From Acidovorax sp. (GTDB lineage Bacteria > Pseudomonadota > Gammaproteobacteria > Burkholderiales > Burkholderiaceae_C): 64,000 bases of DNA. The DNA lies in contig NZ_JAPUDY010000046.1 in assembly GCF_027492855.1 (NCBI RefSeq), forward strand, positions 20,602-84,601, in the 5' to 3' direction. The position numbers were made by a program, and so were the translations under genes. Shown here piece by piece: positions 23,275-32,570 of this stretch. The notes beneath the pieces are model-generated. The model did no database searches. It was given only the letters and a program-made list of their open reading frames with translations, and was not told the origin of the DNA. Each line of letters starts with the position of its first letter. The stretch's first letter is position 1.

Positions 23275-26200
23275 ATGCAGAACCGAGGCTCAGGGCGCCT
23301 TTACGCCGCGACTGATTTGGTCAATTTCCTCGAGTGCGAGCACATCACGTCGCTTGACTTGCGTCATCTCGAACATCCACTGCCGCTGGCGGATGTGGAT
23401 GAGTCGACTCAGCTCATTCAGCAGAAGGGCTATGAGCACGAAGACGCCTACGTGCAGCACTTAAGAGATCAGAGGCTGGCGGTCGTCGACATCGCCGACG
23501 GCAACACGGCGCTTGAGACTAAGGTGGCAGCAACCATCGACGCCATGCAGGCTGGGGTCGATGTCATCTTTCAGGCCACCTTGCTTCAGGGAAACCTCGC
23601 CGGTTTCGCTGACTTCTTGATCAAGGTGCCAAACCCTTCGAACCTGGGCGACTACAGTTACGAGGTCTCCGACACAAAGCTCTCGCGTACGCCCAAGGCC
23701 AAGTTCCTGGTGCAGCTGTCGTTTTATTCGAAGCTGCTGGCAGTAGTGCAAGGCGTGGCACCTCAGTCGATGCATGTCATCCTGGGTGACCGGACGCGCA
23801 AAACCTATCGTTGTGCCGACTACGCGCATTACTTCGAGGTCTTGCTGGCGCGCTTTCTGATGCGCATGGAGGAGGGGCACAGGGAGACCTACCCGGAGCC
23901 CTGCAATCACTGCGATGTGTGCCGCTGGAGTCATCGTTGCAAGGCGCAGTGGTTGGAGGATGACCACCTCAATCAGGTAGCCAATATCGCCCGTGGCCAG
24001 ATACAGAAGCTCCGGGCGGCGGGCGTTGACACGATGGCCAAGCTGGCTGGGCTGCAGCCTGGTGCGCAGGTGGCAAAATTTCCTGCAGCGACGCTGGAGA
24101 AACTGCGCGCACAGGCGAGCCTTCAGGTCGAGGCCAGGAGCACCGGCAAGGGCCGAGTGGTGCTCCTGCCGGAGGAACTGGGGCGAGGTCTGCGTCGAAT
24201 GCCAAAGCCAAGCCCGGGCGACATGTTTTTCGACATGGAAGGCGACCCGCTGGAAGAGGGTGGCTTGGAGTACCTGTTCGGTCTCTACTTGAGCGATGAA
24301 GGCAAGTGGGTCTTCAAGGGCTTCTGGGCTCACAGCCGTCAGGAAGAGCGAGTCGCTTTCGAACGCTTCGTCGACTTCGTGGTGGCTCGACTGAAGGATT
24401 TTCCCGATGCGCACGTCTACCACTATGCAAAGTACGAGGAGACGGCACTCAAGAAGCTGATGACGTTTCACGCGACACGCGAAGCCGAGGTTGATAACTG
24501 GCTGCGCCGCGGCGTGCTTGTTGACCTCTACCAAGTGGTGCGTGAAGGCATCATGGTCTCCGAGCCTCGCTACTCAATCAAGAACATCGAGCATTTCTAT
24601 CTTGAAGCACGCGAGGGCGACGTCACCAATGCCGGCGCCAGCATCGTCTGGTACGAGCGCTGGAAGGAGACCGGCGATCAAGCCCTGTTGGACGCCATCG
24701 AGAAGTACAACGAAGACGACGTTCGATCCACGCAGGAGCTCAGGGACTGGCTCCTGACGCTGCGGCCTGGTGCGATGCCGTGGGCTGCGGCTCCGGTGTT
24801 GAATGGAGGCGCTGCCGCTTCGTCTTCATCGCAGCCCTTGAGTGATGCCGAGGCTCGTCTGGTTCCGTATCGGGCGGCCTTGGTTGAGCCGTTGCCCGAA
24901 GATCGGCTCACCTGGACGGCTGACCAGTCTGCCCGGGAGCTGACCTACCAGCTGCTCGACTTCCACCGACGCGCTGACAAGCCAGCGTACTGGGCCATGT
25001 TTGCACGCATGGAGATGAGCGAAGACGAGCTGATGGAGGACCCCGAGTGCCTGGCTAGACTCCGAGTTGACCCGAGCAATCCCCCGTTCAAGGACAAGCG
25101 TTCAGTCATCTACACCTACACGTACCCCGTCCAGGAGACCAAGCTTCGTGACGGTAGCAGCGTCACCCGAGCGGACAACGCGAATGCGCTCGGCGACATT
25201 CGGATGGATGTCGAAGCCAAGCTTATCCAATTCAAGGTTGGTCCGTCCAAGGAGGCTCCGCCGCCTCACTTGAGTCTTGGCCCGGGCAAGCCAATCTCGA
25301 CGGCAGTCATCCAGGATGCGCTCTTCAGGTTCGCCGACACCCTTGTCAGTGGTGACCATCGGTACTCAGCTCTGGAGAGTGTGCTTAGCCGAGATGTGCC
25401 GTTGATTGCAAACAAGACCCCTGAAGCTCCCATGATCGAAGGAGCCGCGACTGTCGAGGCCTGTTCTGCGGTGGTGTTGAACATGCAGGACAGCTACCTG
25501 TTCATCCAGGGACCGCCCGGCGCCGGTAAGACCTACACGGGATCGCACGTTATCGTGGCATTGCTGGCTGCCGGCAAGCGGGTGGGCGTCACGTCGAACT
25601 CCCATCGACCCATCAATCACCTGCTCGAGAAGGTGGTCGAGGTGGCGAAGGAGCAGGGCGTGTCCTTCAAAGGCGTCAAGAAGTCCACCAAAGGAGAAGA
25701 CTCGGAGTACCCGGGCGACGGCATCGAGAACGTCTACGACAATGATGAGGCATTCTCGTGCGGTGCGAACCTTGTTGCAGGCACTGCTTGGCTGTTCGCT
25801 CGACCGAGCGCTGACCAGTATCTGGACTACCTTTTCGTTGATGAGGCAGGGCAGGTGTCCCTGGCCAATCTGATTGCCGTGGGTACCAGTTCGCGCAACC
25901 TAGTACTGCTGGGCGACCAGATGCAGCTTTCTCAGCCGACCCAGGGTGTCCATCCTGGACGCTCAGGAGACTCTTCGTTGGACTACCTGCTGGATGGCGT
26001 GGCGACGATTGCACCCAACCGCGGTATCTTTCTGGAGACAACCTGGCGGATGCATCCCGAGGTGTGCTCCTTCATCTCGGATGCGGTTTACGACTCGCGT
26101 CTGGAACCGCAGGCGAACAACGTGAAGCGTGTGCTCGTCCTGCATGACGATGCGCTGCCGCTGCTCAAGCCTGCGGGAATTGTTTTTGCGCCGATCGACC

Positions 26201-26709
26201 ACTCGGGGTGCTCTCAGCAGAGCCAGGAGGAGGCTCTGCTGATCAAGCAGCTCTATGAGGACCTATTGCGCCAGCGCTACACGGCCAACGACGGATCGGT
26301 TCGCCCAATGAAGGCTGAAAACATCCTCGTAGTAGCTCCGTACAACATGCAGGTGAACCTGCTGCGTGAGACGCTCCCAGCAGATGCGCGCGTTGGAACG
26401 GTGGACAAATTCCAGGGGCAAGAAGCCGAGGTGGTGCTCATCTCCATGACGACCTCCAGCGAGGCAGAGCTGCCTCGTTTCATGGAGTTCCTGTTCAGCA
26501 AGAACCGGCTCAACGTGGCCGTTTCTCGCGCCAAGTCACTGGCTGTCCTCGTGGCCAATCCAGCACTCACTTCCATCAAGTGCACGAGCCCTGCCCAGAT
26601 GGGCTTGGTCAACACGCTTTGCTGGATTGCTTCGGTGGGGAGGGCGGCCGCTTCAGCTATATCGTGCAATCGCCACAATTTTCTTGACCGCGTGGACATT
26701 GGTGAGTAA
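23275..26709 (+). CDS. TM0106-type RecB-like nuclease fused to SF1 helicase
   Basis: A 1144-residue fusion. The N-terminal part (about 1-250) is a Cas4/RecB-like PD-(D/E)xK nuclease with EVSDTK and a cysteine cluster (CNHCDVCRWSHRC). The middle (about 310-500) is a YprB-type RNase-H-like domain (FFDMEGDP, YNEDDVRST). The C-terminal half is a superfamily 1 helicase with Walker A GPPGAGKT at about 748-755, VDEAGQ, the GDQMQLSQP motif III and a final VAVSRAK. It probably cuts and unwinds invading or damaged DNA. The WYL regulator and two small genes upstream suggest a regulated defence unit. A GGGAGAGG ribosome site precedes the ATG. Confidence 0.85.
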   Translation: MQNRGSGRLYAATDLVNFLECEHITSLDLRHLEHPLPLADVDESTQLIQQKGYEHEDAYVQHLRDQRLAVVDIADGNTALETKVAATIDAMQAGVDVIFQATLLQGNLAGFADFLIKVPNPSNLGDYSYEVSDTKLSRTPKAKFLVQLSFYSKLLAVVQGVAPQSMHVILGDRTRKTYRCADYAHYFEVLLARFLMRMEEGHRETYPEPCNHCDVCRWSHRCKAQWLEDDHLNQVANIARGQIQKLRAAGVDTMAKLAGLQPGAQVAKFPAATLEKLRAQASLQVEARSTGKGRVVLLPEELGRGLRRMPKPSPGDMFFDMEGDPLEEGGLEYLFGLYLSDEGKWVFKGFWAHSRQEERVAFERFVDFVVARLKDFPDAHVYHYAKYEETALKKLMTFHATREAEVDNWLRRGVLVDLYQVVREGIMVSEPRYSIKNIEHFYLEAREGDVTNAGASIVWYERWKETGDQALLDAIEKYNEDDVRSTQELRDWLLTLRPGAMPWAAAPVLNGGAAASSSSQPLSDAEARLVPYRAALVEPLPEDRLTWTADQSARELTYQLLDFHRRADKPAYWAMFARMEMSEDELMEDPECLARLRVDPSNPPFKDKRSVIYTYTYPVQETKLRDGSSVTRADNANALGDIRMDVEAKLIQFKVGPSKEAPPPHLSLGPGKPISTAVIQDALFRFADTLVSGDHRYSALESVLSRDVPLIANKTPEAPMIEGAATVEACSAVVLNMQDSYLFIQGPPGAGKTYTGSHVIVALLAAGKRVGVTSNSHRPINHLLEKVVEVAKEQGVSFKGVKKSTKGEDSEYPGDGIENVYDNDEAFSCGANLVAGTAWLFARPSADQYLDYLFVDEAGQVSLANLIAVGTSSRNLVLLGDQMQLSQPTQGVHPGRSGDSSLDYLLDGVATIAPNRGIFLETTWRMHPEVCSFISDAVYDSRLEPQANNVKRVLVLHDDALPLLKPAGIVFAPIDHSGCSQQSQEEALLIKQLYEDLLRQRYTANDGSVRPMKAENILVVAPYNMQVNLLRETLPADARVGTVDKFQGQEAEVVLISMTTSSEAELPRFMEFLFSKNRLNVAVSRAKSLAVLVANPALTSIKCTSPAQMGLVNTLCWIASVGRAAASAISCNRHNFLDRVDIGE

Positions 26710-26769
26710 TTTCGAGTGGCGTTAGGGCATTGCTCCAGCGCCCTTTTATCGGTGGTGCGAAGGAGTGAT

Positions 26770-28479
26770 GTGTTGTTTCAAGCTGCGCTTAGGCACCGTG
26801 CTTTGCTAGTCGCCGTCGGCCTCATGTCGGTCGGTATCTCTATGGTCCATGCCGAACCTGATGCTAGGTATCTGGTGGAGCGACCAGTAAAGCGTCTCGC
26901 ACTCATCATCGCCAATTGGGATTATTCAAGCGGCAGGCTGGAAGGCACTGACGTAGACCAAACAACCTTTGCCGAACAGCTCAAAGAATTTGGCTTTGAG
27001 GTCGACACGATCTCAAACTTCCGCACCCAGGATGAACTGGTTAACGGAGGGCTGAACAAGTTCCTAAATAAGATCAAAGAGGCGGACTTCGCGCTCATCT
27101 ACTACAGCGGACACGGACTGTCGTTTGGGAGCGAGAACTTCCCTGTCCCCACCAAGCTTCCTGGGACTTTACGCGAGAGTGATCTATCGAAGTATTTCGT
27201 CTCCATCGAAGAGTTTCATCGGAAGTTGGCGGAACAAAATCCGGGCATCAGCATGGTGATTCTCGATGCTTGCCGCACGTACACGGGCCCCAAGATTGAG
27301 AAGTCTGATGGCAGCGAGAAGGAGCTACCGAAGGGGCTTATCAAACCGTCAATGCGGATGACGACCAACATGGCGCTCATTTATGCTGCGGAGCCTGGAC
27401 AGACAGCGACTGTCAAGGGTAAGCAGAGCATCTTCACGGAGGCTCTCGTCGAATCATTGAAATCCGGCTTGAATGAGTACAACGAGGTCAAGCGCGACGT
27501 AAACAGCCGGGTTCTAGAAAAATCTGGCGAGAAGCAACTGCCTTGGTATAACGAATCGCCAACAGCAATGATCTGGTTCCGAGATTCAGAAGAATCCAGG
27601 CGCGCTGCGAAGACAGCGTGGCTCAATGCTGTAACGCGAGGAACGATCGATGATGTGAAGCGCTTCCTCAGGATGTTTCCTTCAAGCGCCTACTCGATAG
27701 CCGCGCGTGAGTGGCTTAGAGACAACCCCGAAGGAACCGCAGTCGCTACAAGCAAAGTGCCTCCGACATTTGCCGCACTTGCGTGGGAAGGTTCGACAAC
27801 ACGTATTGCCTATTCGGACGTCAGTGCTCACTACAGTTTCGCGAACACAGTGGCCCTTGCCAAGGTTGGTGGCGACTTCTCAGTCGACGCCATGCAAAAG
27901 CCGACTCGCGACCAGATCGCCAACACCATGGTGGCTAGCTCAGCTCTCGTGACCAACAGGCCGATCAACGTTCGATCTCAGCCATCTTCCTCCGGAAAAG
28001 TTCTTGCGACGTTGCCAAGAGGCGCACTGTTGAGGTTTAGTGGTACCACAACAGACGCATCAGGGCAGGCTTGGCTTGAGGCGCGAGTTCGTTCCGTTGA
28101 TGGCCCAGTCTATGTAGAGCCACCGCCAGCATTCAAGGCCATTTCAACGGCATCAATTGGTGTGCCCCTTGTGGAGGGGCTGATAAGTCCTAATCCTGAG
28201 ACCAACTCGGTCCTCGTCAGGGAGATAGATGTGTACAAGTTGATCGCGTCAGCAGGAGATGGCTACCAGAGCATTTCCTGGGCGTCTATTGAATCCGGAG
28301 CGGTGGTTTGCAAGGGCGACGGCGGTCAATGTCATCAAGCCGAAGATTTGCGTTCGTTAAGGGCGCTCCACGCAGAATCGTTACTTGTTCAGGCTGGCGT
28401 AGACAGGAAAAAGATCACCTCGGTATCCGATGCGAGCGGCGTGCCTGCCGGAATGGTTCGGATTCGATTTTTCAGATAG
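26770..28479 (+). CDS. Secreted caspase-like (peptidase C14) protein with SH3-type domain
   Basis: The 569-residue protein starts with a hydrophobic signal sequence ending near HAEPDA. The caspase-fold domain (about 40-280) has catalytic His115 (YYSGHGLS) and Cys168 (ILDACRT). A region near 400-450 (INVRSQPSSSGKVLATLPRG) is a bacterial SH3 domain, usually a peptidoglycan-binding module. I chose the GTG at 26770 behind AGGAG because it gives a proper signal peptide; the frame is open to 26716. It leads an operon with a trypsin-like protease, a lipoprotein and a HET-C-like protein, all exported. Confidence 0.83.
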   Translation: MLFQAALRHRALLVAVGLMSVGISMVHAEPDARYLVERPVKRLALIIANWDYSSGRLEGTDVDQTTFAEQLKEFGFEVDTISNFRTQDELVNGGLNKFLNKIKEADFALIYYSGHGLSFGSENFPVPTKLPGTLRESDLSKYFVSIEEFHRKLAEQNPGISMVILDACRTYTGPKIEKSDGSEKELPKGLIKPSMRMTTNMALIYAAEPGQTATVKGKQSIFTEALVESLKSGLNEYNEVKRDVNSRVLEKSGEKQLPWYNESPTAMIWFRDSEESRRAAKTAWLNAVTRGTIDDVKRFLRMFPSSAYSIAAREWLRDNPEGTAVATSKVPPTFAALAWEGSTTRIAYSDVSAHYSFANTVALAKVGGDFSVDAMQKPTRDQIANTMVASSALVTNRPINVRSQPSSSGKVLATLPRGALLRFSGTTTDASGQAWLEARVRSVDGPVYVEPPPAFKAISTASIGVPLVEGLISPNPETNSVLVREIDVYKLIASAGDGYQSISWASIESGAVVCKGDGGQCHQAEDLRSLRALHAESLLVQAGVDRKKITSVSDASGVPAGMVRIRFFR

Positions 28480-28481
28480 CC

Positions 28482-29405
28482 ATGAAAAAAGACTCGTGCA
28501 TCCTTATTGTCGCCACGCTATCGGTCGCCCTGGGGTTACCCGTCCAAGCCCAAACCGAACTGCCATTGCCTGCGGCGCTTAGAGGCCGGGATCTGCCCGA
28601 AGACTATATCGCAGCGGTCAAGCGATATCAGCAAGGGCTGAGCTACAAGATCACAGGCGGCGAGCCCGTACCTCCAAACTCACATCCGTGGCAGGTCTCA
28701 CTCGGTGTTTCTTGGGTGCCTGATCAGAAGGAAGCCCACTTCTGCGGCGGCTCTATCGTGAATGAAAAGTGGATCGTCACGGCCGCCCATTGCGTGCGGG
28801 GCCTCTTGACCGAAGACTATCTGATAGTCGTAGGCACGACGGTATTGAATAACACGAGCCCCCGGTATGCGGGAACAAGGATCATCGTCCACCCTCAATA
28901 CGACCAAGGCAACAACGACAACGACATAGCTCTCGTGGAGTTGAAGGAGCCGTTAAAGCTTGGCGGCATTGTGAAGTCGATCGCTGTGGTTGGAACCGAA
29001 GCAGAAGAATCGGCGCTCGTGCAGGGGAAGACGCTTCGGGTAACGGGCTGGGGCTCCGACGGAAAGGACAAGTCAAAGACGACGGTTCTTAACTACATCG
29101 ACGTGCCGTACGTTTCCAGAGACTCGTGCAACGAATTCAGCGCCTACAACAAGGCCGTCACAGAACGAATGCTTTGCGCCGGTTCACCCCCCAAGATCAA
29201 GAATGAGAAGCTCTGGCTCGATGCTTGTCAGGGTGACAGTGGAGGCCCGTTGACTGCATCAATCAACTCCGTCAAGCCGGTACTTGTGGGTATCGTCAGC
29301 TGGGGCAAAGGGTGTGGCCTTCCCAACAAGTTTGGCGTGTATTCCAGAGTCTCTTCATTTACCCCTTGGCTCGCAGCTTGTATGAGTGGCGGGTCGGGCT
29401 GCTGA
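28482..29405 (+). CDS. Secreted trypsin-like serine protease (S1)
   Basis: A 307-residue chymotrypsin-family protease with a signal peptide (cleavage after about AQA, residue 24) and a pro-region. The catalytic triad is complete: His103 (TAAHC), Asp148 (NDNDIALVE) and Ser253 (GDSGGP). A mature N-terminus at ITGGEPVPPNSHPWQVSL fits zymogen activation by cleavage before Ile, and the cysteines are consistent with disulfides, so it acts outside the cytoplasm. It starts two bases after the caspase-like gene. A caspase upstream of a trypsin suggests a proteolytic cascade. Confidence 0.9.
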   Translation: MKKDSCILIVATLSVALGLPVQAQTELPLPAALRGRDLPEDYIAAVKRYQQGLSYKITGGEPVPPNSHPWQVSLGVSWVPDQKEAHFCGGSIVNEKWIVTAAHCVRGLLTEDYLIVVGTTVLNNTSPRYAGTRIIVHPQYDQGNNDNDIALVELKEPLKLGGIVKSIAVVGTEAEESALVQGKTLRVTGWGSDGKDKSKTTVLNYIDVPYVSRDSCNEFSAYNKAVTERMLCAGSPPKIKNEKLWLDACQGDSGGPLTASINSVKPVLVGIVSWGKGCGLPNKFGVYSRVSSFTPWLAACMSGGSGC

Positions 29406-29436
29406 GCAGCATCAAATAAATTAATCAGGAGGAATC

Positions 29437-30183
29437 ATGAAAATCGCTTTCGTGCTGTTCATTTCTTTGACGCTGTGCGGCTGTACAACGTACAGGCCAA
29501 TCCCCACGGATGCGGAGCATAGACCCTTTCGTTCCTATGTCACGAATGAGATGCAGGAAGATAAAAAGTCGACGTACGATATTTCCCACGCGACACGGGC
29601 GCTTTCGGCATATATGGCGGTGACCATTGGAGCCCTGCGTGATCGCGCAAACCGCTCCTGGGACACATCTGATTTGACTACCGTTGGTGGCACTGCTGCT
29701 GTCCTGGGTGGGGTCGCGGACAAGACCGGCCTACTCAACTCAGGACTATTTCTGGCCGGAGTGGGGCTGTCAACGAGCAATCGGTTCAAGCAGGAACAGC
29801 AGGTCGACTTGTCGCTGGCGACTTTCAATCGCCTGAGTTGCATGCACGGACGGCTGGGAATGCTTACTCCCGATGCATTGCGGCTTGCCCGCACCTCTGG
29901 AGATCAAGGTGCAATAGATGCGATCTCTTCGGCGCCTGAAGACGTTATCAGAAACGTGGAGTACGTGCAGCACACCCACCTGAGTGGGTTTTATTCGCTA
30001 AGGGCGAGTACCCCATCTAAGACCGACCTCGTCGACTACTTCGGGCGCTACAACGCTGTGCAAACCGCTGCGGCAGCGGCCGGCGCTAGTGTTCGGACTG
30101 CCAAATCTCCAGAGAGCGAAGCTGCGGCAAAGCTGCTCCGTACTTTGGCCGTTGAGCTTGAAGCGTGCGCAAAGCTAAGTTAA
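29437..30183 (+). CDS. Hypothetical lipoprotein of the caspase/trypsin cassette
   Basis: A 248-residue protein with a type II signal peptide; the lipobox LCGC puts the lipidated cysteine near residue 16. The mature part is mostly helical with a Gly/Ala-rich stretch (TAAVLGGVADKTG, FLAGVGLSTS) that could insert in or contact a membrane. No family known to me. AGGAGG lies before the ATG. The stop is close to the next gene, so it is likely a partner, immunity factor or membrane-anchored effector of the HET-C-like protein. Confidence 0.75.
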   Translation: MKIAFVLFISLTLCGCTTYRPIPTDAEHRPFRSYVTNEMQEDKKSTYDISHATRALSAYMAVTIGALRDRANRSWDTSDLTTVGGTAAVLGGVADKTGLLNSGLFLAGVGLSTSNRFKQEQQVDLSLATFNRLSCMHGRLGMLTPDALRLARTSGDQGAIDAISSAPEDVIRNVEYVQHTHLSGFYSLRASTPSKTDLVDYFGRYNAVQTAAAAAGASVRTAKSPESEAAAKLLRTLAVELEACAKLS

Positions 30184-30193
30184 GGTGATTTTG

Positions 30194-31093
30194 ATGCTTG
30201 CATTCAAAACGACGTTTACATGTGGCCCTCATCTCTTGGCTCGACTATTCATCAAAACTTTGGGAGCAGTGCTCACGGGGGCGCTTAGTATTACCCCTGC
30301 TTTTGGAGAAGGAAAGAAGCCCCCTGTCCCGCAGGTAGATGTTCCTGCCATTACTGAGGTCGATGCGCAGTTCATGTGCGTGGGATGCGATGGACGTTTT
30401 GGGACGGCAACCCACAAGATCCTGATTCGCAACTTGGCTAGCAATACCTATATTGGCGAGCTTCGTCGAGCGCTATATTTTCAAGATTCTGCCCATCAGT
30501 TCGAGTCGAAGGCACACTTCGACAACTGCGACTTCAAAGCATCAACGGATTACATTGAAGAGGTGCTTAGAGACGTCGGGGTCAACGCTGAGTTGGCTAA
30601 GTCTGCGAAAGCCACAAACGATCTTGCCAAAGCGCAGGCTTTCACAGAAAAGGCCTTCTTTTTGCTTGGGCAAGTGCTACATAGCGTGCAGGACTTTTAC
30701 GCGCACTCCAACTATATCGAGCTCCAAGTGCGAACGGCCAAACGACGAGAGGATGTGGTTCTTCTGGCGCCGTGGCGGCAGGACGGCCGGGAGCGCATTG
30801 AGCACTTGCAGACGAAGGGCTTGGTATCCGGTTTCGTGTTCTGGGGCTTGCCCCAAAAATGTGCGAAGGGAGCGCTTTCGCATGCTGCATTGGCTAAGGA
30901 CAGCGATAAAACATCAAGCGGAAGAAAAGCGGCAGGAACCATGGGAATAAGCCAATACCAGTTGGCTGTCGAGCTTGCACGTTCCGCCTCTCTCGAATTC
31001 ATACAGGATGCTTTTGAACGTTGGCCGATTCTTAAGGAAATGAACGGACCCCAAGTGGCGTTTGAGATTGCGTTGGAGCGTAGAGGCTTATAG
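30194..31093 (+). CDS. HET-C-like secreted protein (zinc phospholipase C-type fold)
   Basis: The 299-residue protein begins with a signal peptide ending near ITPAFG. The diagnostic block HSVQDFYAHSNYIEL (about residues 161-175) is the HET-C / zinc-dependent phospholipase C histidine motif. Upstream histidines (THKIL, HQFESKAHFDNC) may complete the metal site. HET-C proteins of fungi act in heterokaryon-incompatibility cell death. Here the gene ends a caspase-trypsin-lipoprotein operon. The ATG at 30194 has AAGGTG five bases before it; GTG 30185 is possible. A membrane-damaging effector role is inference. Confidence 0.75.
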   Translation: MLAFKTTFTCGPHLLARLFIKTLGAVLTGALSITPAFGEGKKPPVPQVDVPAITEVDAQFMCVGCDGRFGTATHKILIRNLASNTYIGELRRALYFQDSAHQFESKAHFDNCDFKASTDYIEEVLRDVGVNAELAKSAKATNDLAKAQAFTEKAFFLLGQVLHSVQDFYAHSNYIELQVRTAKRREDVVLLAPWRQDGRERIEHLQTKGLVSGFVFWGLPQKCAKGALSHAALAKDSDKTSSGRKAAGTMGISQYQLAVELARSASLEFIQDAFERWPILKEMNGPQVAFEIALERRGL

Positions 31094-31354
31094 GCATCAC
31101 CCAGGCGGAGTTCGACCGCCGGCTAACGTCGTGAGGGCCTTTATCGACCAGCAGCGCATTGCTTTATGGAGCTTTCGTCCCAACGCTTTGCCAGTCGGCG
31201 ATGATTTTGCACGCCCATTCCTCTACCCCGATCGGAACAAGCTTAGAACCCAATGAGCATGAACGCCTTATTGTCGGCACTGACAAGGACGTGCCTGATT
31301 AAGCGCGCGCACGCAGCCCAGGGCACGGGCCGGGCAGCACCGCCGTGCGCGCAT

Positions 31355-32443
31355 TCATCTCTCAAGAAGCGTCAATATTTCATCTACTGCGTCCTTGCGA
31401 AGCCACGGGTGGATGTGCTCATTCTTGATGGGGCCGTGGTGCTTGGTCGTGATGCGCAATAGCCGTGCGCAGTACTCCAGCGCGAAACGATGGTCACTCT
31501 TCGTTTTTTCGATGAAGGATTCGCAGCTTCCGTCTCCCCCCGCATCGACCAGCAGCTGCCTGAGGCCTGGACTGTAGTCCATAGAGTTGCCAGAGCACTG
31601 GAAAATCCCTGCCTCTTCGGTGCAGGGCGTGTTGGAGTTGGGGTTGGTGTTGTCCCGGCCTTCTTGCCACGACCAAGAGCTCTCGAACCCCGCGAGGACC
31701 CGGAGCACCTCGAGCATCACTGCTCGCCTGTGCAGGTCTCCGCGCCAGGGGCCAAGCCTGGACACGACGCTGGAGTAAATATCAAAGGCTTGGTTGCGCT
31801 GGAAGATATCGCTGTCTGCCGTTTGCCCCCACTCTACAAGCTGGGTGAGGAAGGCCAGGGGCGGCGCGCCCCGGTTGTGCACCTTCTGTCGGCAGGCAAC
31901 GAAAGTGCCCGAAGAAATCGGCGCGGTTTCGGGCAAAGGCACCGCTTCACCGCCTGCCGGCAAAAAGGTGTTGACTTCGAAATGCATGGGGTCGTTGAAT
32001 ACCTTGCCCCAGGTGAACCCATGTGCTTTGAGGATGGGGGCCACGGGCGCCACTGAGGCCCCGTTGCTCCCGTCGTCGGAGTTCAAGTCGATCGCAATGC
32101 CGAATGCGTGGTTGGAGGGCAGGGTGCTGATACCCCCGCCGATGGGCTTGCGAAGCCTTTTGTTCCAGGTGCCTGCACAGGTCTTGATGTGGTGCAGCAG
32201 GCCCTGCGACTCAATTGCAGCGAACGCGGCCAGTAGCTGCGCGTGGCCGCGGCGGTGAAAGCGAAGGCGTCCGCCTTGCGCGCCTTCGATGCGCGCCAGT
32301 TGCGGGATAACAAGGGGCATCACTTCGGCGTCGTCGAACCCGCTCAGAAAGACAATAGCATCACCGCGTACCCACTGTGCCTTGTTGGCAGTGCGGAAGG
32401 TGATGTCTCCAAATAGAGGATGGTGGAAAGACTTCTCCGGCAT
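31355..32443 (-). CDS. Peptidase M15-type cell-wall hydrolase with lysozyme-like C-terminus
   Basis: The 362-residue protein has an M15 (VanY/Ply-like) zinc peptidase core: SNHAFGIAIDLN around residues 110-121 (His and Asp ligands) and PMHFEV near 152. The second half (about 240-320: FESSWSWQEGRD, EEAGIFQCSGNSMD) resembles a lysozyme/transglycosylase module with Glu as acid. No signal peptide is seen, so release would need lysis, a holin or a secretion system. It stands alone, opposite to its neighbours, about 210 bases from the transposon terminus. The 260 bases before it (31094-31354) show no gene. Confidence 0.75.
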   Translation of the reverse strand: MPEKSFHHPLFGDITFRTANKAQWVRGDAIVFLSGFDDAEVMPLVIPQLARIEGAQGGRLRFHRRGHAQLLAAFAAIESQGLLHHIKTCAGTWNKRLRKPIGGGISTLPSNHAFGIAIDLNSDDGSNGASVAPVAPILKAHGFTWGKVFNDPMHFEVNTFLPAGGEAVPLPETAPISSGTFVACRQKVHNRGAPPLAFLTQLVEWGQTADSDIFQRNQAFDIYSSVVSRLGPWRGDLHRRAVMLEVLRVLAGFESSWSWQEGRDNTNPNSNTPCTEEAGIFQCSGNSMDYSPGLRQLLVDAGGDGSCESFIEKTKSDHRFALEYCARLLRITTKHHGPIKNEHIHPWLRKDAVDEILTLLER

Positions 32444-32570
32444 TTCGGCTTCTCCTAGTCAACGGTGCACATTGTTCTAGCGCACTTCTGAGAAAAAGCA
32501 GAGCGTTAAATGTCCAAGCCCTGATGCGTGGTCCTATGCCTTTTGATTTCCACGCAAACCTGTCCCCGGA

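Noticed and set aside
28308-28481. A longer N-terminus for the trypsin-like protease
   Set aside because: The ATG at 28482 gives a normal signal peptide, and the upstream part is a shadow of the caspase-like gene.
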